From Stichopus chloronotus (taxonomy: Eukaryota > Echinodermata > Holothuroidea > Aspidochirotida > Stichopodidae), in the NCBI GenBank assembly GCA_021234535.1, contig CM037839.1:26027196-26091195 (forward strand): a stretch of DNA of 64,000 nt, read 5' to 3'. Each line of letters starts with the position of its first letter. The first letter of the stretch is position 1. Both the position numbers and the translations under genes were made by a program. The notes under the pieces were generated by a model. That model was not told where the DNA came from. It saw only the letters and a list, made by a program, of their open reading frames with translations, and did no database searches. Shown here piece after piece: positions 37,401 through 50,720 of the stretch.

Positions 37401-39731
37401 TCGTTGCAATTTCCGGACGTTAGCGGGTTTTTTTTTTTTTGAGGGGGGGATTCCTTGAAATTAGAAGCACAGAGCTGTCGTCACCAGATTCAATTCCAGT
37501 TTCCCTCATTTAAACGGGATCGCTTTCAAAGAACTGATTCGATACCACATGGTATATGGTCCCCAGATTCATCAGTTTTAGCTGTGAATGTAACAAGAGA
37601 TTCCAAGATCATGAAGATGATTAAAAAATCCCTGATCTATTTACGCAAAAAAAGAGTTAGGTCACAACCTCTTTTTTTCAGCTAGCAATTTCACTTTCAA
37701 CTATCAGTATACTGGACTTAAATGCAGCTGGTGAAAATTTTCCTCAATTTATCCATATTTTTCATATTCCTGTGTTTGGGAAGCAAAAGAAGTGGAACCC
37801 AATGATTTGAGTGAGAGGGATAAGCTTACCTTTCAGCCGCAGTAACTATATTGGGCGATTAACAGGTTTAGATCATGACATGAATGAGGTATTGACGTAG
37901 TAATGATTTTTGGTTTCGATGATAATGGTAACATTTTCATTCATTTTGTGATATATACCTACCCTGTAAAATATGATATCTGGGAAGCTTTGACAGATCT
38001 CATATGTCGCCCTATGTAAGTTTACCTTATTGAGTACAACAACCCTGTTTTTTTTTTGTTTTTTTGGTTTTGGTTTTCATGGAGTTCAAAGGTCCATTGG
38101 GGTCGACGGGGGTCAAAATGTTAAAACTTTGTAAATATGATACCTTGAAGCTTGAACAGATCTCCTGTACCTTTTTGAGTCATGACACAACCAAAAAAAA
38201 AAGGACAGTGAAGCAATGATGTGCTGCGAAAAAGGAACAGCTAGCTCGATCGGGCCCCTGCAGTGGTGAATAGACCAAGTTGGCGAATAGTGCTGACACC
38301 ACTTATTCTCTTGTGGCTGAGGGTAGAATCACTATCTTTTATTCGTCGAAATCAGTCGCATATCCAAAGAGAGAGAGAGAGGCAAACGCGACAGCCTAAA
38401 CCTAGCATTTTCGGTATTTTGTTAATATCCTTGTGATATTGGTATTTTCCTATTTATGTTTCCGTAACTTGAAGATTTTGCCGTAAAAGGCGCTGAAAGT
38501 GCCATTTCCAGCAACCTGGGCGATATTTTGGGCCAGGTTTAATGGTATACCCTTCTCGCCATAATACAATGAATTTATAAATTTCTGGTGACTCCCCCCC
38601 CCCCCCCCGACCCGTTGATATCTTGTAGTGGGCGACATCGTTGACGGCAAGTGAGTTGACCGTCCATGATGGCCAATCAAATATCCGCTGTATTGCCTTT
38701 TGATTCAAATTGCTCAACATCCCATAGGTCCATAAGAAGCCTGTCACTGTTATACCAAAGTGTCGGTATGTGCATTAAAAAACAGGTAACTATAATACTG
38801 ACCACATGATGTCATGATCATCTGTACAGAAAAAAAAAACCTCTCGACCACTTGATCCGAAAAAAAACTCTCTTCTGCTACAATAGCCCCTCCTTGAGAG
38901 GATAACAGCTCCCCTAGTCGTTTGTACTAGAATCCGTCTTTAACATTAAAGTTCTAAGTAGCCAAGCGTATTTTGTCCCCTCCTTTTGAATGAAAGCTGT
39001 TGAAGATGGGGTAGTGAAGTGCCATTTCCTGAGATCTGGCAAACATTGTTTTCATTTTTTTTTCTTTTAAACTTTCCTTGGTATGCCAACTGATGATGGC
39101 GCTCAAACTAGTGATGTTATTCTAATAAACAAACTAGTTTGCCTCCAAATCCTCTTCAGTGAAACCTGTTTAGTTAAAACTATGGGTCCGTGAAGTACCA
39201 TTTCCGAAAGCTCGGTGATTTCCCAAACACCTTCAGATACACTTGTAGGGGCATCCGATCGTGGCCCTTATCTTAGTCAGTTTCAAAGGTGTTATCTTAT
39301 GTCATTGGGCCCTACCCCTGCATCAACAGACTGGGTGTCTCAATGTGGCTGTTACGAAAAAATATAGTCAGCTGAAGTAATCCTATCGGTAGAGTCGTTC
39401 ACAGTTCATGTTGATGATTAAATAGAGCGTTGTTATGTCACACAATTCTGACAATTTCAGTTTCTAGGAGACTTTCCCTGGGCCCCCACATTGGTGGGTC
39501 CTCGGGCTGAGTCCCTCAGCAACGGTAGATTTTTTTTTTTTTTTTGCACCTCAATGTCACATCTCACTCTTTATATTAGGCCTATTAAATGGATTTCAAT
39601 TTGCTTTTAATTTTCGATATTTATACTAATCTATGAAATCGAAACCCATATATACGTTCAAAGTTATAATCTGCTACCCGCAAGTAGTTTGTATACCTTT
39701 AGAATTACATTCCAACATACTTAACTTTAAG

Positions 39732-40096
39732 GGGATTCACTGAGTTAATATCGATCGGTTTGTGAGGTTTTTGAGGGGTACAAACGCATGACAATGCTTA
39801 TACTTGGCATAATTAGTCAAGTTTCACGTGCAATAGCTACGAAAAATTTACTGTCAAAATTTTTTAATTTTTGACGCTGCCTTGTACTGACCGTGTGCAT
39901 ATAAATTAATATGAATGTGAAAAGTTTCTGGTCATGAATTTTCAAAAGCAAAAATGAATCCTGAATTACTCACTCATTTACGTTCCTTTGTATGGTGATT
40001 CTCTTAGTTTGACCATTTGTCATTAGTATTTGAAGGATACTTGACAGGTTTAAAAAAATTAAGTGAGTTTCATGAAACAACTCAATGAGCCTCTTT
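39732..40096. mobile_element. TTAA-flanked inverted-repeat element, family M2, copy 1
   Basis: The left end reads TTTAA-GGGGATTCACTGAGTT. The right end, reverse-complemented, reads TTTAAAGAGGCTCATTGAGTT. These are inverted ends of about 20 bases next to TTTAA on both sides. The 365-bp interior contains no supportable gene. Coding-like minus-strand sequence to its right (40100-40280) lies outside the right end. The same ends recur at 55.7-56.1 kb. Confidence 0.65.
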
Positions 40097-40804
40097 AAAA
40101 GGATGGTCCAGCCACAAATATAGCTTTGATTTGTTGATGAGTAAGTTAATCTGACCATTTTAGTGAAACTTCCATTCAATTCCCATGTGTGGTTCCCGAG
40201 ATATGAGCAGTTGAAGTTGCCACGTTTGTTACTGACAGTTAACTTGGAACAAGCAGGAGTGATGTCATCTCCCCACATTGATAAAGTATTTTATGTTTGT
40301 CTTTAAAATATACACCAAATTTAATACTTCAATATATAGTGATATGAAAATGTAAATGTAGGAGGGGTATGAGAGTTTTGTGACCTTCACGTAACCAGTA
40401 TGTAGGCTGATCCCTTACTGATTTCAAGGTCAAAATAATAAATTTAAAAATGAAGGAAACAAAAGACTTTTTAGCAATGTGAAGAGATGATGTCACTCCT
40501 GTTTGCTTTTTGTTCTTTTTGCTTTTTTGCTTTTTGCTCCTGTATCCTTTTAATACAAGACGACCTATGACAACCATGATGTAATTCGGGTCAAAACAGT
40601 ATTGAGTACTGAAATGTTGTCTTCACGTGAGCTTCTTTTGGATCATGTTTTGAAAATATTACGTCACTAATTTAGAAACCAAACAACTGAAGACTTACCT
40701 GATTAGTACCCATTCAGTGTCGAATCTTTGTTAATTCTTTCTTATATTTGAAGTTACTCAATCCTTTGTACTTTTGTTTAAATTACCGGGGGGTGGCGTT
40801 GCAG

Positions 40805-40992
40805 CCTTTTTTTTAATTTGATTAATTGATTAAAAGATGGACAGATTGATGGATTGATTGACTGATTGATTGATTAGATTGATTAATTGATTGATTGATT
40901 AATAGATGGATGGATTGATGGATGGACTGATTGATTGACTTATGCATTTATTTATACATTTATATATGCATTTATTTATACATTTATTGTTC
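40805..40992. repeat. GATT/GATG and TTTATACA simple repeats
   Basis: A degenerate tetranucleotide tract (TTGATTGATTGATTAA, GATGGATGGATTGATGG) runs into TTTATTTATACATTTATA-type sequence. It is low-complexity DNA with no gene. Confidence 0.85.
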
Positions 40993-43352
40993 CTTCTATA
41001 GTATCTCTCGACCCTTCCACAAACTTATCTTACCAAATTCTAAAAAGTAAAGTGCGCCACCACTACGGTATACAACCATGCACTGTTCGAAAAGCAATCT
41101 AAGGGTTACTTCAATCGAACGTGCATATGTCATATATTTGAACTTCCCAAAAATGAAATACACAGTTGATTCACCAATTAAAATTCTCGACGCAATTAAT
41201 ACGGAAGACTACTGCACTTAAGATAATAAAAAAAAAGTTAAAAACGAAAAACAAAGTTTTGTTGTTCGTTTTAAGAAAATTAACAAAAATTAAAAACGAA
41301 AACATACATTGTTATTAGTTCAAGAAAAGTAAAACTAACAACAAATGTTTGCTTTTCGTTTTTAAAAATTTTTCTCAAGTGTATTTTCTTGGATTTTATT
41401 TGTATTTTCTGTATGGTCTCATTAGTCTTCGTAAATTTTACTCTTGTGATGAAACTAATATTTACCCGAGGATTGTTGGGGGACAATGCTAAAAACACTC
41501 TTACTTTATTGAAAAAAGATGAGTTGTCATCTTACCTTTCAGACATTTTCAATATTTTTATTTTCTTACCTTTCTAATCTTTAAATCCCTTTTGGAGGGG
41601 TTCTTGTCATGCGACTTTTTCATGACTGACATGAGCTGTTGACTAAGAAGGAAATATCCCTTTGGGTAATTTCGTCCTGTGTAGTATGTCTAATTTAATT
41701 TTGAGTTAGGACCTAAAAGAGACCTAAATGAATTCATGTTTTCAGGGCGTCAATGAAACTCTTTGACCGTGTAAGGAAAGAGGGAGCAAAGAAAATCGCT
41801 TCTCATGTGACTCTTGGTATAATGGAGATTAAAGTAATTAGGGATAGTTTGAGGTCGATTTAGTGCAGATTTACTCGATGTATAATATCTTTCAAGAATA
41901 CATAAGAAGAGTTAGAGTTAACTTTTCAAACCTGATTTAAGAGGGCAGGGCAGGGCCCGTGGAGATTTAGGCTGAACAATTATGATCATGATCACGTTTT
42001 CTTTCTTTGATTTGGCCAGTTATGGCATAAGTCACCTTGTTTTCAGATTACTGCCAGTGGAAATACAACACACTTCCATTCTGCGAATTGTTTCACTACA
42101 TATTTACGTATTGCACCCACATGATAACCTTGGCGAAAACCTAGTGTTAGCAGAATACAATTATGTATAATTATATAATTGTGCATTGTAGTCTCGATAA
42201 TGAGCACACGGGCCTTCAATTTTGTCAGTGGTGGAAAGAAAGTCACCTGTCAAAAAAAAAAAAAAAAATACACTACACTACACTACTTTTCAGAATTGTG
42301 AATGGTATCAGACCCATTGTAATATCTCAAAAGAATAAGGTCTCCGACACTGACCGTTACACCGAAATCATCTGCTGAATGTAAAAGGTCATTTAGCACA
42401 CTCCAAAAAACTGAAAACATGGTATACCTTCTAACATGACACAAGCGTAGTAGCACTAACTCATTTTCATCAGACCATTTTAGATCAACTAAATACGCAT
42501 ACGCACGGTGCACTAATTCGACCACAAGAGGAAACACCAGTACTTCTAGCAAATATGCAATCAGTGACTGAACATATAATCCTGTCTTAATCCTCAAAGG
42601 TGTTCTTATACTGTAATCAAAATGACTGTGAGCCAACGGCGCACATAGGGCAGGGGACTAGGGGACGTCGGTGTTTCTAATTAGAGGGAATATATTCTAG
42701 TTCATGATATGTTTTCAAAAGCGATTTCCTGTGTATACAAATTGTCCCCCCCCCCCCGGACCTTTTGTACCAGTACAGAAAGTCCACCTAGACCAAATAC
42801 ACTGACAACCTCACAGTACACACCGGCGATCTAGGGGGGTATGTTATAAAAAAAAACCCAAAAAAACTTAGGGTAACTCTCCGTCGATGTGGCGTGAGCA
42901 AATGTGGTGGCGCCCCACTTAAATCGTTTTCCGACAATTTTCCGCTTCATTTTCAATTTTTATTTCATACGTTACTGCCCTATGGTGGGAAGGTGAGTTC
43001 GATTTGTTTTGGTGGAGGTCACGCCAGAGGCAAATGGTAAGGGGGGGGGGGCTATTTTAGTTCTATACAACAACATAATGGCAATTTTGGGCTGCCGCAC
43101 ACTCCCTATAGAAGGTATATGTACAGGTATGCTATGTGTTACAGGTTGCGTGAAAGTGTACAGCAAATTATTGACTCTTCATAGTGATATACTGTAGGTG
43201 CTGTCAGTTTGGTCACTCAACTGATTTTACCACAAAGGACGTAAGTATTTTACTTCTGTTTAATGCATATTCATGCTACGCATGCTTAAATGAGCAATCA
43301 ATGTAGTAATTGAATTTGCTTGACTGCAGGTGTACTAGCTGATCTAGAAAGA

Positions 43353-43400
43353 TTTTTTTTTTTTTTTTTGCTGCTGCTACTGCTGCTGCTGCTGCTGCAG
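43353..43400. repeat. Poly-T and CTG trinucleotide microsatellite
   Basis: Seventeen T are followed by about ten CTG/CTA triplets ending CTGCAG. It lies in the gap between the two genes and is not in any supported frame. Confidence 0.9.
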
Positions 43401-43995
43401 GTTAAGCAAACATCTGTACTCATACCAGGTAAATGGTGTGAGCTATTGTACTGGGTTTCCAAACAAAATTGCTCTCTTTCAAACGATGCAGTTTTTTGAC
43501 AGTTGGGGCTACGGTCTTTGGGTTATCAGACATAGGTAAGTATAGAAAATTGGGCATCAAAGAACGCATGTGGGCCATGAAATGGTCTACAGGTTCAAAT
43601 GTTTCTTCTCCCACAGATCGCACAATAGTCAATTGAGGTTATGTCACATAACTGCTATGGTTGTGGTGCCTTGTTGAATTCTTAGCCCGGAAAAGGTTGG
43701 GGCTTAACATTTTTGGGGAGATATAAATCATGGCGTAATCTTGTCTAGTTACGTAACCATGGTAATAATCTTTCATTTATATCCTTCCTTGAGCTCAATT
43801 GTAAAGGGAGGGGGAGGGGGCAACAGGTGAAACTGAAATAACTTCATGTAATTCCGAAAGCGTTTCACTTCCACACACATATCAAATTAAGGACACTAAA
43901 TACCTTTCTCCTACAACCTCCAACAAAGATCACATGACTTCCTTCATGTTGCAAGCTGTTTCAAGTATTTCATCAAATTTTAGTTCACTCTTCCA

Positions 43996-44014
43996 CCCCC
44001 CCCCCCCCCCCCCC
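43996..44014. repeat. Homopolymer of 19 C
   Basis: This is the longest of several C or G runs of ten or more bases in the right half of the window. Others lie near 32450, 38594-38608, 42747, 43040, 47790, 55263, 63736 and 63984. It starts about 90 bp beyond the gene A stop codon. Confidence 0.9.
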
Positions 44015-44100
44015 GCTTAAATATTCTTACTTCCGACTCCCGGGACCGATGTTGCAACGTGTGGTTCTTCATAGGTTAGTGACGAACTGTAGATTGTGGG

Positions 44101-44196
44101 TCACATTATAACAAAGCAAACACTAGTGCTATCGCCGTCGGATGAAAGGGGGTGATATAGAGGTACGTTCTCCCCACTGTCCATAGACAAAGAGTC
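44101..44196 (-). CDS. Gene A terminal exon: C-terminal tail and stop
   Basis: This is the proposed last coding exon: 31 codons plus a TGA at 44101-44103. It enters in phase 0 after CCCATTTTTGTCTCAAAG, matching the phase 0 end of the 48.1 kb exon. It reads DSLSMDSGENVPLYHPLSS, continues DGDSTSVCFVIM and stops. The Ser/Asp/Gly composition and the YHPL sequence (another YxxPhi sorting-type motif) suit a cytoplasmic C-terminus. The hydrophobic last residues could be a PDZ-type ligand but are not a CaaX box, because the cysteine is five from the end. Upstream bases in another frame are also coding-like, so the start of this exon is not settled. No AATAAA signal was noticed in the following kilobase on this strand. 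Confidence 0.6.
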   Translation of the reverse strand, partial: DSLSMDSGENVPLYHPLSSDGDSTSVCFVIM

Positions 44197-47100
44197 CTTT
44201 GAGACAAAAATGGGTCCTTAGTGATCATGGTATTAATCCTATTCATATTCTCGCCCATGTAGGCATTTCCATCCTCCGTGTAAGAGGGTTGAGTAGTACC
44301 AGACACAGCTTGCGACCAACAGTATCTAATTGTCACTACAGTCCACAACTAGGCTCCAAAGGGTACATCATGGATATACTGATAATGAGAACATTTCTCT
44401 AAGCCAACTTGTGTTTTTATAACAATGAGTATTGAAAAAACTCGGTCAGTGAACATTATTTGACTTGGAAATTAACATTAACTTGCAATGTAAACACCAT
44501 ATATCAGAGGCATATAATCAAAAATGAATATGTATGTAACATAAATGATCATAGTATTTGTACATATAGGCCTATATATACTTATATTTACGATACAAGA
44601 GCTCATTCAAACAGCATAAACTGGAACATTTTAAGCAAAATATTTGTGTCAGTAAACAAAAGCCTACCTTGTATACATTATATCACGATTTTAATTCTGC
44701 AAATGGAAAAAGACCACCCACACAAAGTTTCCTCTATAGTGAATTTAGTTTGTGAGCTGCACCAAGTCCAATAGTTTCACTTTAAATTTGCCAAAGATGA
44801 CAAACACATTATATTTAGCCTTTCCCTTGTCTCTCCAAGGTTGTAAAAATCCAACCTTAATTACACTTGTAAGCAAACCAACGGTCTATTAGACATGTGA
44901 ATCAAAACTGATAAGCAAATTTTAGACATTTGTACTGCCAAATATAATCAAACATTGACACCAACCATGTGAAAACAAATCTATCTACATCATATAGAGA
45001 TAGACGCTGAGTGATTCTTGTCACGATCCCTTCAAGTATAGTTTTCCGTATATGACATGTAGTTTGGGATGGTCTGGAATACTCTTTTAAGAGATAAATA
45101 TTAGTGAGTGAAATTTCAATTACGAGTTAACTATGTACATATCGCTTAAACAAGTATTGATATCTTTCACTTAAAAGTGTTTCCAATTTAGTTGAAGATG
45201 TTTTTAACTGAGTTTAAGACATCTCTATATCCAACGACCTATTGACAGTAGAAACATATTTCTGTAATCAAATAAATTTTCAAGTAAGACAAGATGTAAA
45301 AAAAAAAAAGCAAGAAGAAAAAAAGTTAGTGGATCGATGGGGCATATAAACAGAGCATCCATTGCCAATTGCTTCAGTTTGCAATCCCTTCAGTGAACAT
45401 GATGCCGAAGGGTTGTTTCTGTTGATATATCATTAAAATTCATCTCACAGATATTATAGACCTGTCAGTATTCGACATGATATAGGCTATGCATATTCAG
45501 CGATGAACAATAAAAGTAGCCAAAGGAACGAACAGACCAGACACCGTCGCATAGTAATCAACGTCGCTATACGGTAACTGATATTGCATATGGCGCATAT
45601 ATATATACATATATATATATATATGTGCGTTCATGTATACAAATTAGACCACTGGGATCGATTCTTGATGAGGTGATTTGTGATGACTTCTGTCAAGCAA
45701 AGATGAACTCTTAAGTTATTGTTTATGATAAAAGGAGTTATACATTAAAAAATTATCATAATATTAATCATGAATTATACATTAAAAATAGCAGACATTG
45801 CAGAGACTAACAACAACTCATGCTGTTATAGTCTCTCCATTCTCAACATACAGATTATTAATGTTACAAAAAGGGATGTAGCAGTAAAATGATATACGCA
45901 AGATATGGAATATACGCAATAGGTATACTATAGTAGACTGCATTTACGAGTGTATGTAAATACGTCTGGCTACCTATACGCTCACATCAAATACTTGATG
46001 TGCTTATTACGCATTTACTTATTACGCCACTACATTTTTGCTATCCTTTAGAAACTCTTAGGGACTTTGATGGTAAGAGTTGATTGACTCATTCTTATCA
46101 GATAAACGCATATATTTTATTACATGATCCAACTTGTCAGAGCATAAGTCCAACACATCTTAGTAAAGAAGAGCTATAAACAATTCACATATGTCAGTGT
46201 GACCAATGAAAAACAAATAGGCACAAGTATAGACAAACCATGGGATTGCAAATATAATTACCCCTACCATTGCATATATCCGTACAGTATGGCTGGCCAG
46301 TCTCTTTTTTCTTTATATTTCCAGCTTTCTGTTGTAATCATTTGCCTTTTGATACATATACTTCAGTTGGTTACGTTGTGAATATCAAATCTAACGGGGA
46401 GGGTCACTACGTGCAATTACTACCAACGTACGGAAAATGTTATCACGGGTAACCAAACATTGGCAATACTAAATTTAAATACGTTTAAATACCTTGTCAA
46501 ATTAATTGGAAAAGCAGATTTAGAATAAGCAATATTGATCTCATATAAATATTGATGATATGTAGGTAGAAACAGTAGGCCTACTGCCATTATCCTTATA
46601 AGACGCAGGATACGGCATTAATGTGTTTTGAAAAGAAATATTCTGTAATAGCCGAAGATCCATTTTCACGTTCTTTCCTCGTCACGTTCCTATAAGCCAA
46701 GTACCCTAAATAAGTGCCGAGTTTAAAGCATTATGGACAAATGGGATTTGAGTTTTGAGAGAATGACGAACCTTTTTTTCCAAAACGTTTAGCCGATTTG
46801 ACCTTTGACAATGGGCACTTAAAAAATGCTGCTACTTTACATGTACGATATTTGGAAAATCTTTAGAACAATCTCACATATTGAGAGGCCTAAAGTTAAA
46901 AAAGTTTACATGACCTAGCCGTTGACTTTGGACGACACTTGTACCTATTATAGTTTGAAGTGTTCTCGGATCACGACAAATCTTTTTACAATATTTTTTT
47001 GTAGATTTGAACTATATATAACGATATATGAATATTTCCGAGAATTTGACATTGCCTTACATTTTGCACATATGATATTTTGAGGTCCGAAATCATGTGG

Positions 47101-48011
47101 AATGCATGTATACCGCCAAAAAGAGGCTTTCATTTTCGCGACGTGCTGCCCTTGACCTATGATGCCATCAGTTTAATAGGCCACTACAATTTCTACTAAG
47201 GTGCCCACACATCAACTATCTAATAGGAACAGATCCGTGAGTCCGTGAAGGACTTTTTTGTGGAACAAACACACACACATTGTTGGTTTACACCCTTTTA
47301 TCACCAATTGCTTATCCCAACAGATGTGTATGTTTAACGTTAGGTAACGCCTTCAATAGGCTGCACCCTACAGAGTAACACAAGGAGTGTAAGTTGAGAT
47401 ACAGTTAAGTATTGTATCATTTTATGCAAATCACCTGGATGAAGTAAAATATATCCTCTCTGTCTTTATAAACACAGGGATGCAACAATAACTAATTTTC
47501 GTTCTGCTCATAACCATTGCTAACGTAAATTATATCTTCCTTTTTTTTAATAAAACCGTATTATTTCCATGATTACAAAAATTATTATTGTTTGTCTTCT
47601 CTTTTAAACTTAATACAAAAGAAGGTGACAATTTGCATGACAAAAGATATACGAGTACTGATTCATATTATACAGACGTTTGAAGAGTAAACCATGTAAT
47701 CATTTCATTCAATTCCTGAAAAATTGATCCGAACATGTTTGTGTTGTACACTATGGGCGTCAATCGATGCCAGGGACAGGTGTACATGTCCCCCCCCCCC
47801 TTCGTCCAAAAAAAGGGGCAATATTTTTTTCGACATGTACGCCTTAAGTTGGACTATCCTTGACATTTTCTCACTTATTGTATGGAGGAAGAAATTTTGG
47901 AAAGTGATCAAAAGTTATCTGACATGCCACTGTTACTATACCTTTCTACTTTAGAAACCAAATTCTGTCCCCTATCACCCATAACCACAGATTGACGCCC
48001 ATGGTGTACAC
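44197..48011 (-). other. Gene A last intron
   Basis: An AT-rich 3.8-kb intron with a TA microsatellite at 45593-45626 and no supported exon. The stretch 44200-44350 remains coding-like in another frame and is discussed as a finding. Confidence 0.5.
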
Positions 48012-48097
48012 CTGTGCCAGGTTTACTCTTCTAGGCGGAGGTACGATTTCTTTGGTATCTCTGAAGCTTCTATAAGTTGCGTCTTCTATGAATGAGT
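48012..48097 (-). CDS. Gene A exon: cytoplasmic tail, middle segment
   Basis: The reading frame here is strongly coding-like: SFIEDATYRSFRDTKEIVP, then PPRRVNLAQ, ending at a CAG|GTGTAC donor in phase 0. The 5' boundary is uncertain. A polypyrimidine tract leads to three nearby AGs, giving first bases 48107, 48104 or 48097. Only 48097 (or 48088, which is weaker) gives the phase 1 entry left by the exons at 52.1 and 50.7 kb. The other two would need an unseen phase 1-to-0 exon. The segment carries YRSF, a possible YxxPhi endocytic signal, and a short PPPRR run that could be an SH3-type ligand. An in-frame stop lies just upstream of the pyrimidine tract, so the exon cannot extend further. Confidence 0.62.
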
Positions 48098-49109
48098 CTC
48101 GACCCTTCTTGAAAGAAAATATTCTCATTCCCGATTACCATTCTGTCCAGATTCCAAGTGAGTGGCGTCAGTTGACTGGCCCTGAAACATGAACAAGTAT
48201 GTAAAGTCCCATGTCAACAGGAAGTGTGATGCTTACGTAAACTTGTCAAAATCTAGAAAACCAATAAATGCGGCTTTTATCGCGTTATATATTGGTGACT
48301 ATCAGCTTCTGCATGGTCACTGATGAAAACCAGTTCAATCTGAAATGACTTTAGCTATGTCGATATCTCCAGATTATTTATGCGCCATCAGAATAAAAAA
48401 GTAAAGGATATCAGGAAGGAAGAAATCATTGGATATTCTTGAAATCTAATGGGGGCCATTACGAATGGGGCCAGGTACGAAAAGTATCGTGTCTGTCACC
48501 GTTCAATCTGTCTTCGGAAGGCAAGGAATGTTGTTTTCATCATTATGCAAGCCAGTCCAATTTCAGAATGAATTCTGTTTTGTTGTAGGAACTGCTGTAC
48601 ATTTTTGAGCATTGTGTGCTCATTGTCGTTCTTTGAAAATACATTTCGACATAATCTAGCTTAGCTACTCACAGTAATTAATATGTTAACCAACGCTAAA
48701 GTGGACTAAACAGGACGGTGACATTACATATACCTAGTATGCGGTCTGTCCATACTTTCTTTCTAAAGAATTGCTTTAGTTAAAGAAAGAATAAGTGCTA
48801 CTATACATTTTTCTACCATGAACACCTTGTCACAATGCGAAATGATCCAATGTATGGCAGATTCATATTTTTCACAAACTGTTCTAATCATCACACAGCA
48901 GATCAAAGAGCACGGGATTAAATAAAACTTTCTGCAGCAGTAACTACGATTGTATACGACTCAATTCTACAAAAAAAAGCTTGGCTATAGAATTCAATAC
49001 CAGCAAATTGATGGTATAAATAAATAACAAAAGATGAATGCATACCGCTACGCTGAATAAATGACACCAAACAAAGCCTGTCTGTTCTTGAACTTCTTGT
49101 ACTTAATAT

Positions 49110-49345
49110 GATATATCAACAAAAATATGACAAAGTCAAGGCTTCCGCTATTGCATGAGAAACTGCGTTTACATGATTTTCAGTATGACCTCTGCTGACC
49201 CCAAATGACCGAATCACAAACGATAGGGTTTTGTTACACATCGTGATTGATCAACATACAGCATATGAGATCTGTCAAAGCTTACATTTTTTGAGATATT
49301 GTGTGTACAATGTTTTCATATTTTGACCCCTTTTGACATCAACTT
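49110..49345. repeat. Diverged R1-like repeat
   Basis: The blocks GACCTCTGCTGACCCCAAATG, AACGATAGGGTTTTG, CAACATACAGCATATGAG and TTTTTGAGATATTGTG follow R1 order with heavy divergence. A related piece, ACCACTTTGACATAAACGACC with AGAATAGGGTTTTTG, lies near 59570-59625. Confidence 0.5.
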
Positions 49346-50029
49346 TTAACGTGAACATTTTAACATCAATGCAAAAGGGGTTTTGACTAAATGCATGTAT
49401 CAACTTTATACCGAACAGAAGATCATTCCAAGTTCCTGTGTTTGCATTTTACTGTTAACAAACGAGGCGTCAGTGCATGGAACACCACACATACATGCAC
49501 ATGCCATCATGATTACAAACTTTGCGGTTATCAAAAACCATTCAATGGAATGTGTTTATAGCATCATGGCGGGTTGCAAGGAACGCGCACGAAGAGCACA
49601 CAATTACAGAATAATTTGTTACATTTTTTTTAAGAAAAAAAATTTGTCACTGCACTCCATGACGAGAAGAAATGTGGGGAATGAGAGAGGAAAAAGAGGT
49701 GTGACTTAACAGATCCAAGGAGAATGAAGTAGTGCAGAACGGGATGGAAGAAAGAGATAAATTACCTTCTAAATCATAAATCTTAACCACTGGCAGTCCT
49801 CAAGTTTGTGGTGTTAACATTATTCTGTCACGTTTCACCAAATATTGTTTTTTCTTCGGGACTATACAGAAACGATGGTGAAAGTGCTTATTAATATTCC
49901 AACAGAAAGGAGAGCTAAAGGACTTTGTGATTCCTTGCCAATATTCATGAAGAACACAGAACAACATGCACATACCAATTTTGAACTTAAAACACCTTAT
50001 CCGTCAAGATAAAGCATGCCTACACTAAG

Positions 50030-50535
50030 CTCTTTTGACCAATATGTGTACGAATCAGTTTTATGTTTTCACAATTTGATCTCTGGTGACCGTGAATGAA
50101 TTCGACCTCCACCAAAAGCAATGGGGATCATTTACTCATCTTACGCTTCTTGAAATAATTTGTTTACAAGGTTTTCACATTTTGATCTCTGGTGACCTCA
50201 TACGACCTTTGACTTCTACCAAAAATAGTAGGGATCATCTACTTAATGTGACCAACCCACACACCAAGCACAGCATTAGTCAAGGCTGTGCTTTTTATGG
50301 TGTTTATATAGTGTTTACAAGGGTTTCACAATTTGACCTCTGGTGACCTCAAATGGCCCTTGACCTACACCAAAACAGTAGAGATCATCTACTCAATATG
50401 ACTAATCCACACACCAAGTATGAGATTAGTCAAGGTTACTCTTCTTAAGATAACGTGTTTACAGTAATGACGTCACACAAACACATACATGCGCACACAC
50501 AAACACACGACATCACCACGGCATAGATTTCTTTT
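50030..50535. repeat. Dispersed repeat R1, tandem copy 3 in a gene A intron
   Basis: Three consecutive R1 units start near 50071, 50186 and 50334, with TTTGATCTCTGGTGACC or TTTGACCTCTGGTGACC heads. Each is followed by the AACAGTAGAGATCATCTACT and CACACACCAAGTATGAG blocks. The last ends with the ACACACACACACAAACACACGACATCACC-like tail (split here by composition) and GGCATAGATTTC. The repeat lies just downstream of the small candidate exon at 50.7 kb. Confidence 0.7.
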
Positions 50536-50720
50536 GCCTTCAGCGAGGAATCATAAATGTTATCGACGAAACGCGTTTTTTTGTTTTATTGCCCCATCTA
50601 TGGCTTTCGTCGGGCTGTCTGTTCACTTCCACAAGAAAATCGATTTTAAGTTTCCCTGCATTCAATTATTTCTGATTTTCATATTATGGTAATTATTAAA
50701 TTGACGATACATCCTTGCAC

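Larger units (their letters stand above)
31582..44100. other. Region between the gene A stop and the gene B candidate exons
   Basis: Holds the R2 copy (33.5-34.0 kb), an unproven exon-like segment (35.3 kb), the CpG/CCAAT segment (36.8-37.4 kb), M2 copy 1 (39.7-40.1 kb), simple repeats (40.8 kb) and several C/G homopolymers. Three diverged copies of TGAAGTGCCATTTCC (about 38492, 39015, 39191) suggest an old repeat. No complete gene was seen. Confidence 0.45.

Noticed and set aside
39970..40278. 102-codon minus-strand open frame at 40 kb
   Set aside because: About half of it lies inside the M2 element and the rest in repeat-like sequence. No start or splice context was found.
42283..42636. 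117-codon minus-strand open frame
   Set aside because: No convincing splice sites, no motifs, and a length expected by chance in 64 kb. It is not in phase with gene A or B.
48133..48181. Open segment after TGTTTCAG reading GQSTDATHLESGQNG
   Set aside because: It would need phase 0 entry, which no upstream exon provides, and the following intron would be about 30 bases, too short for splicing.
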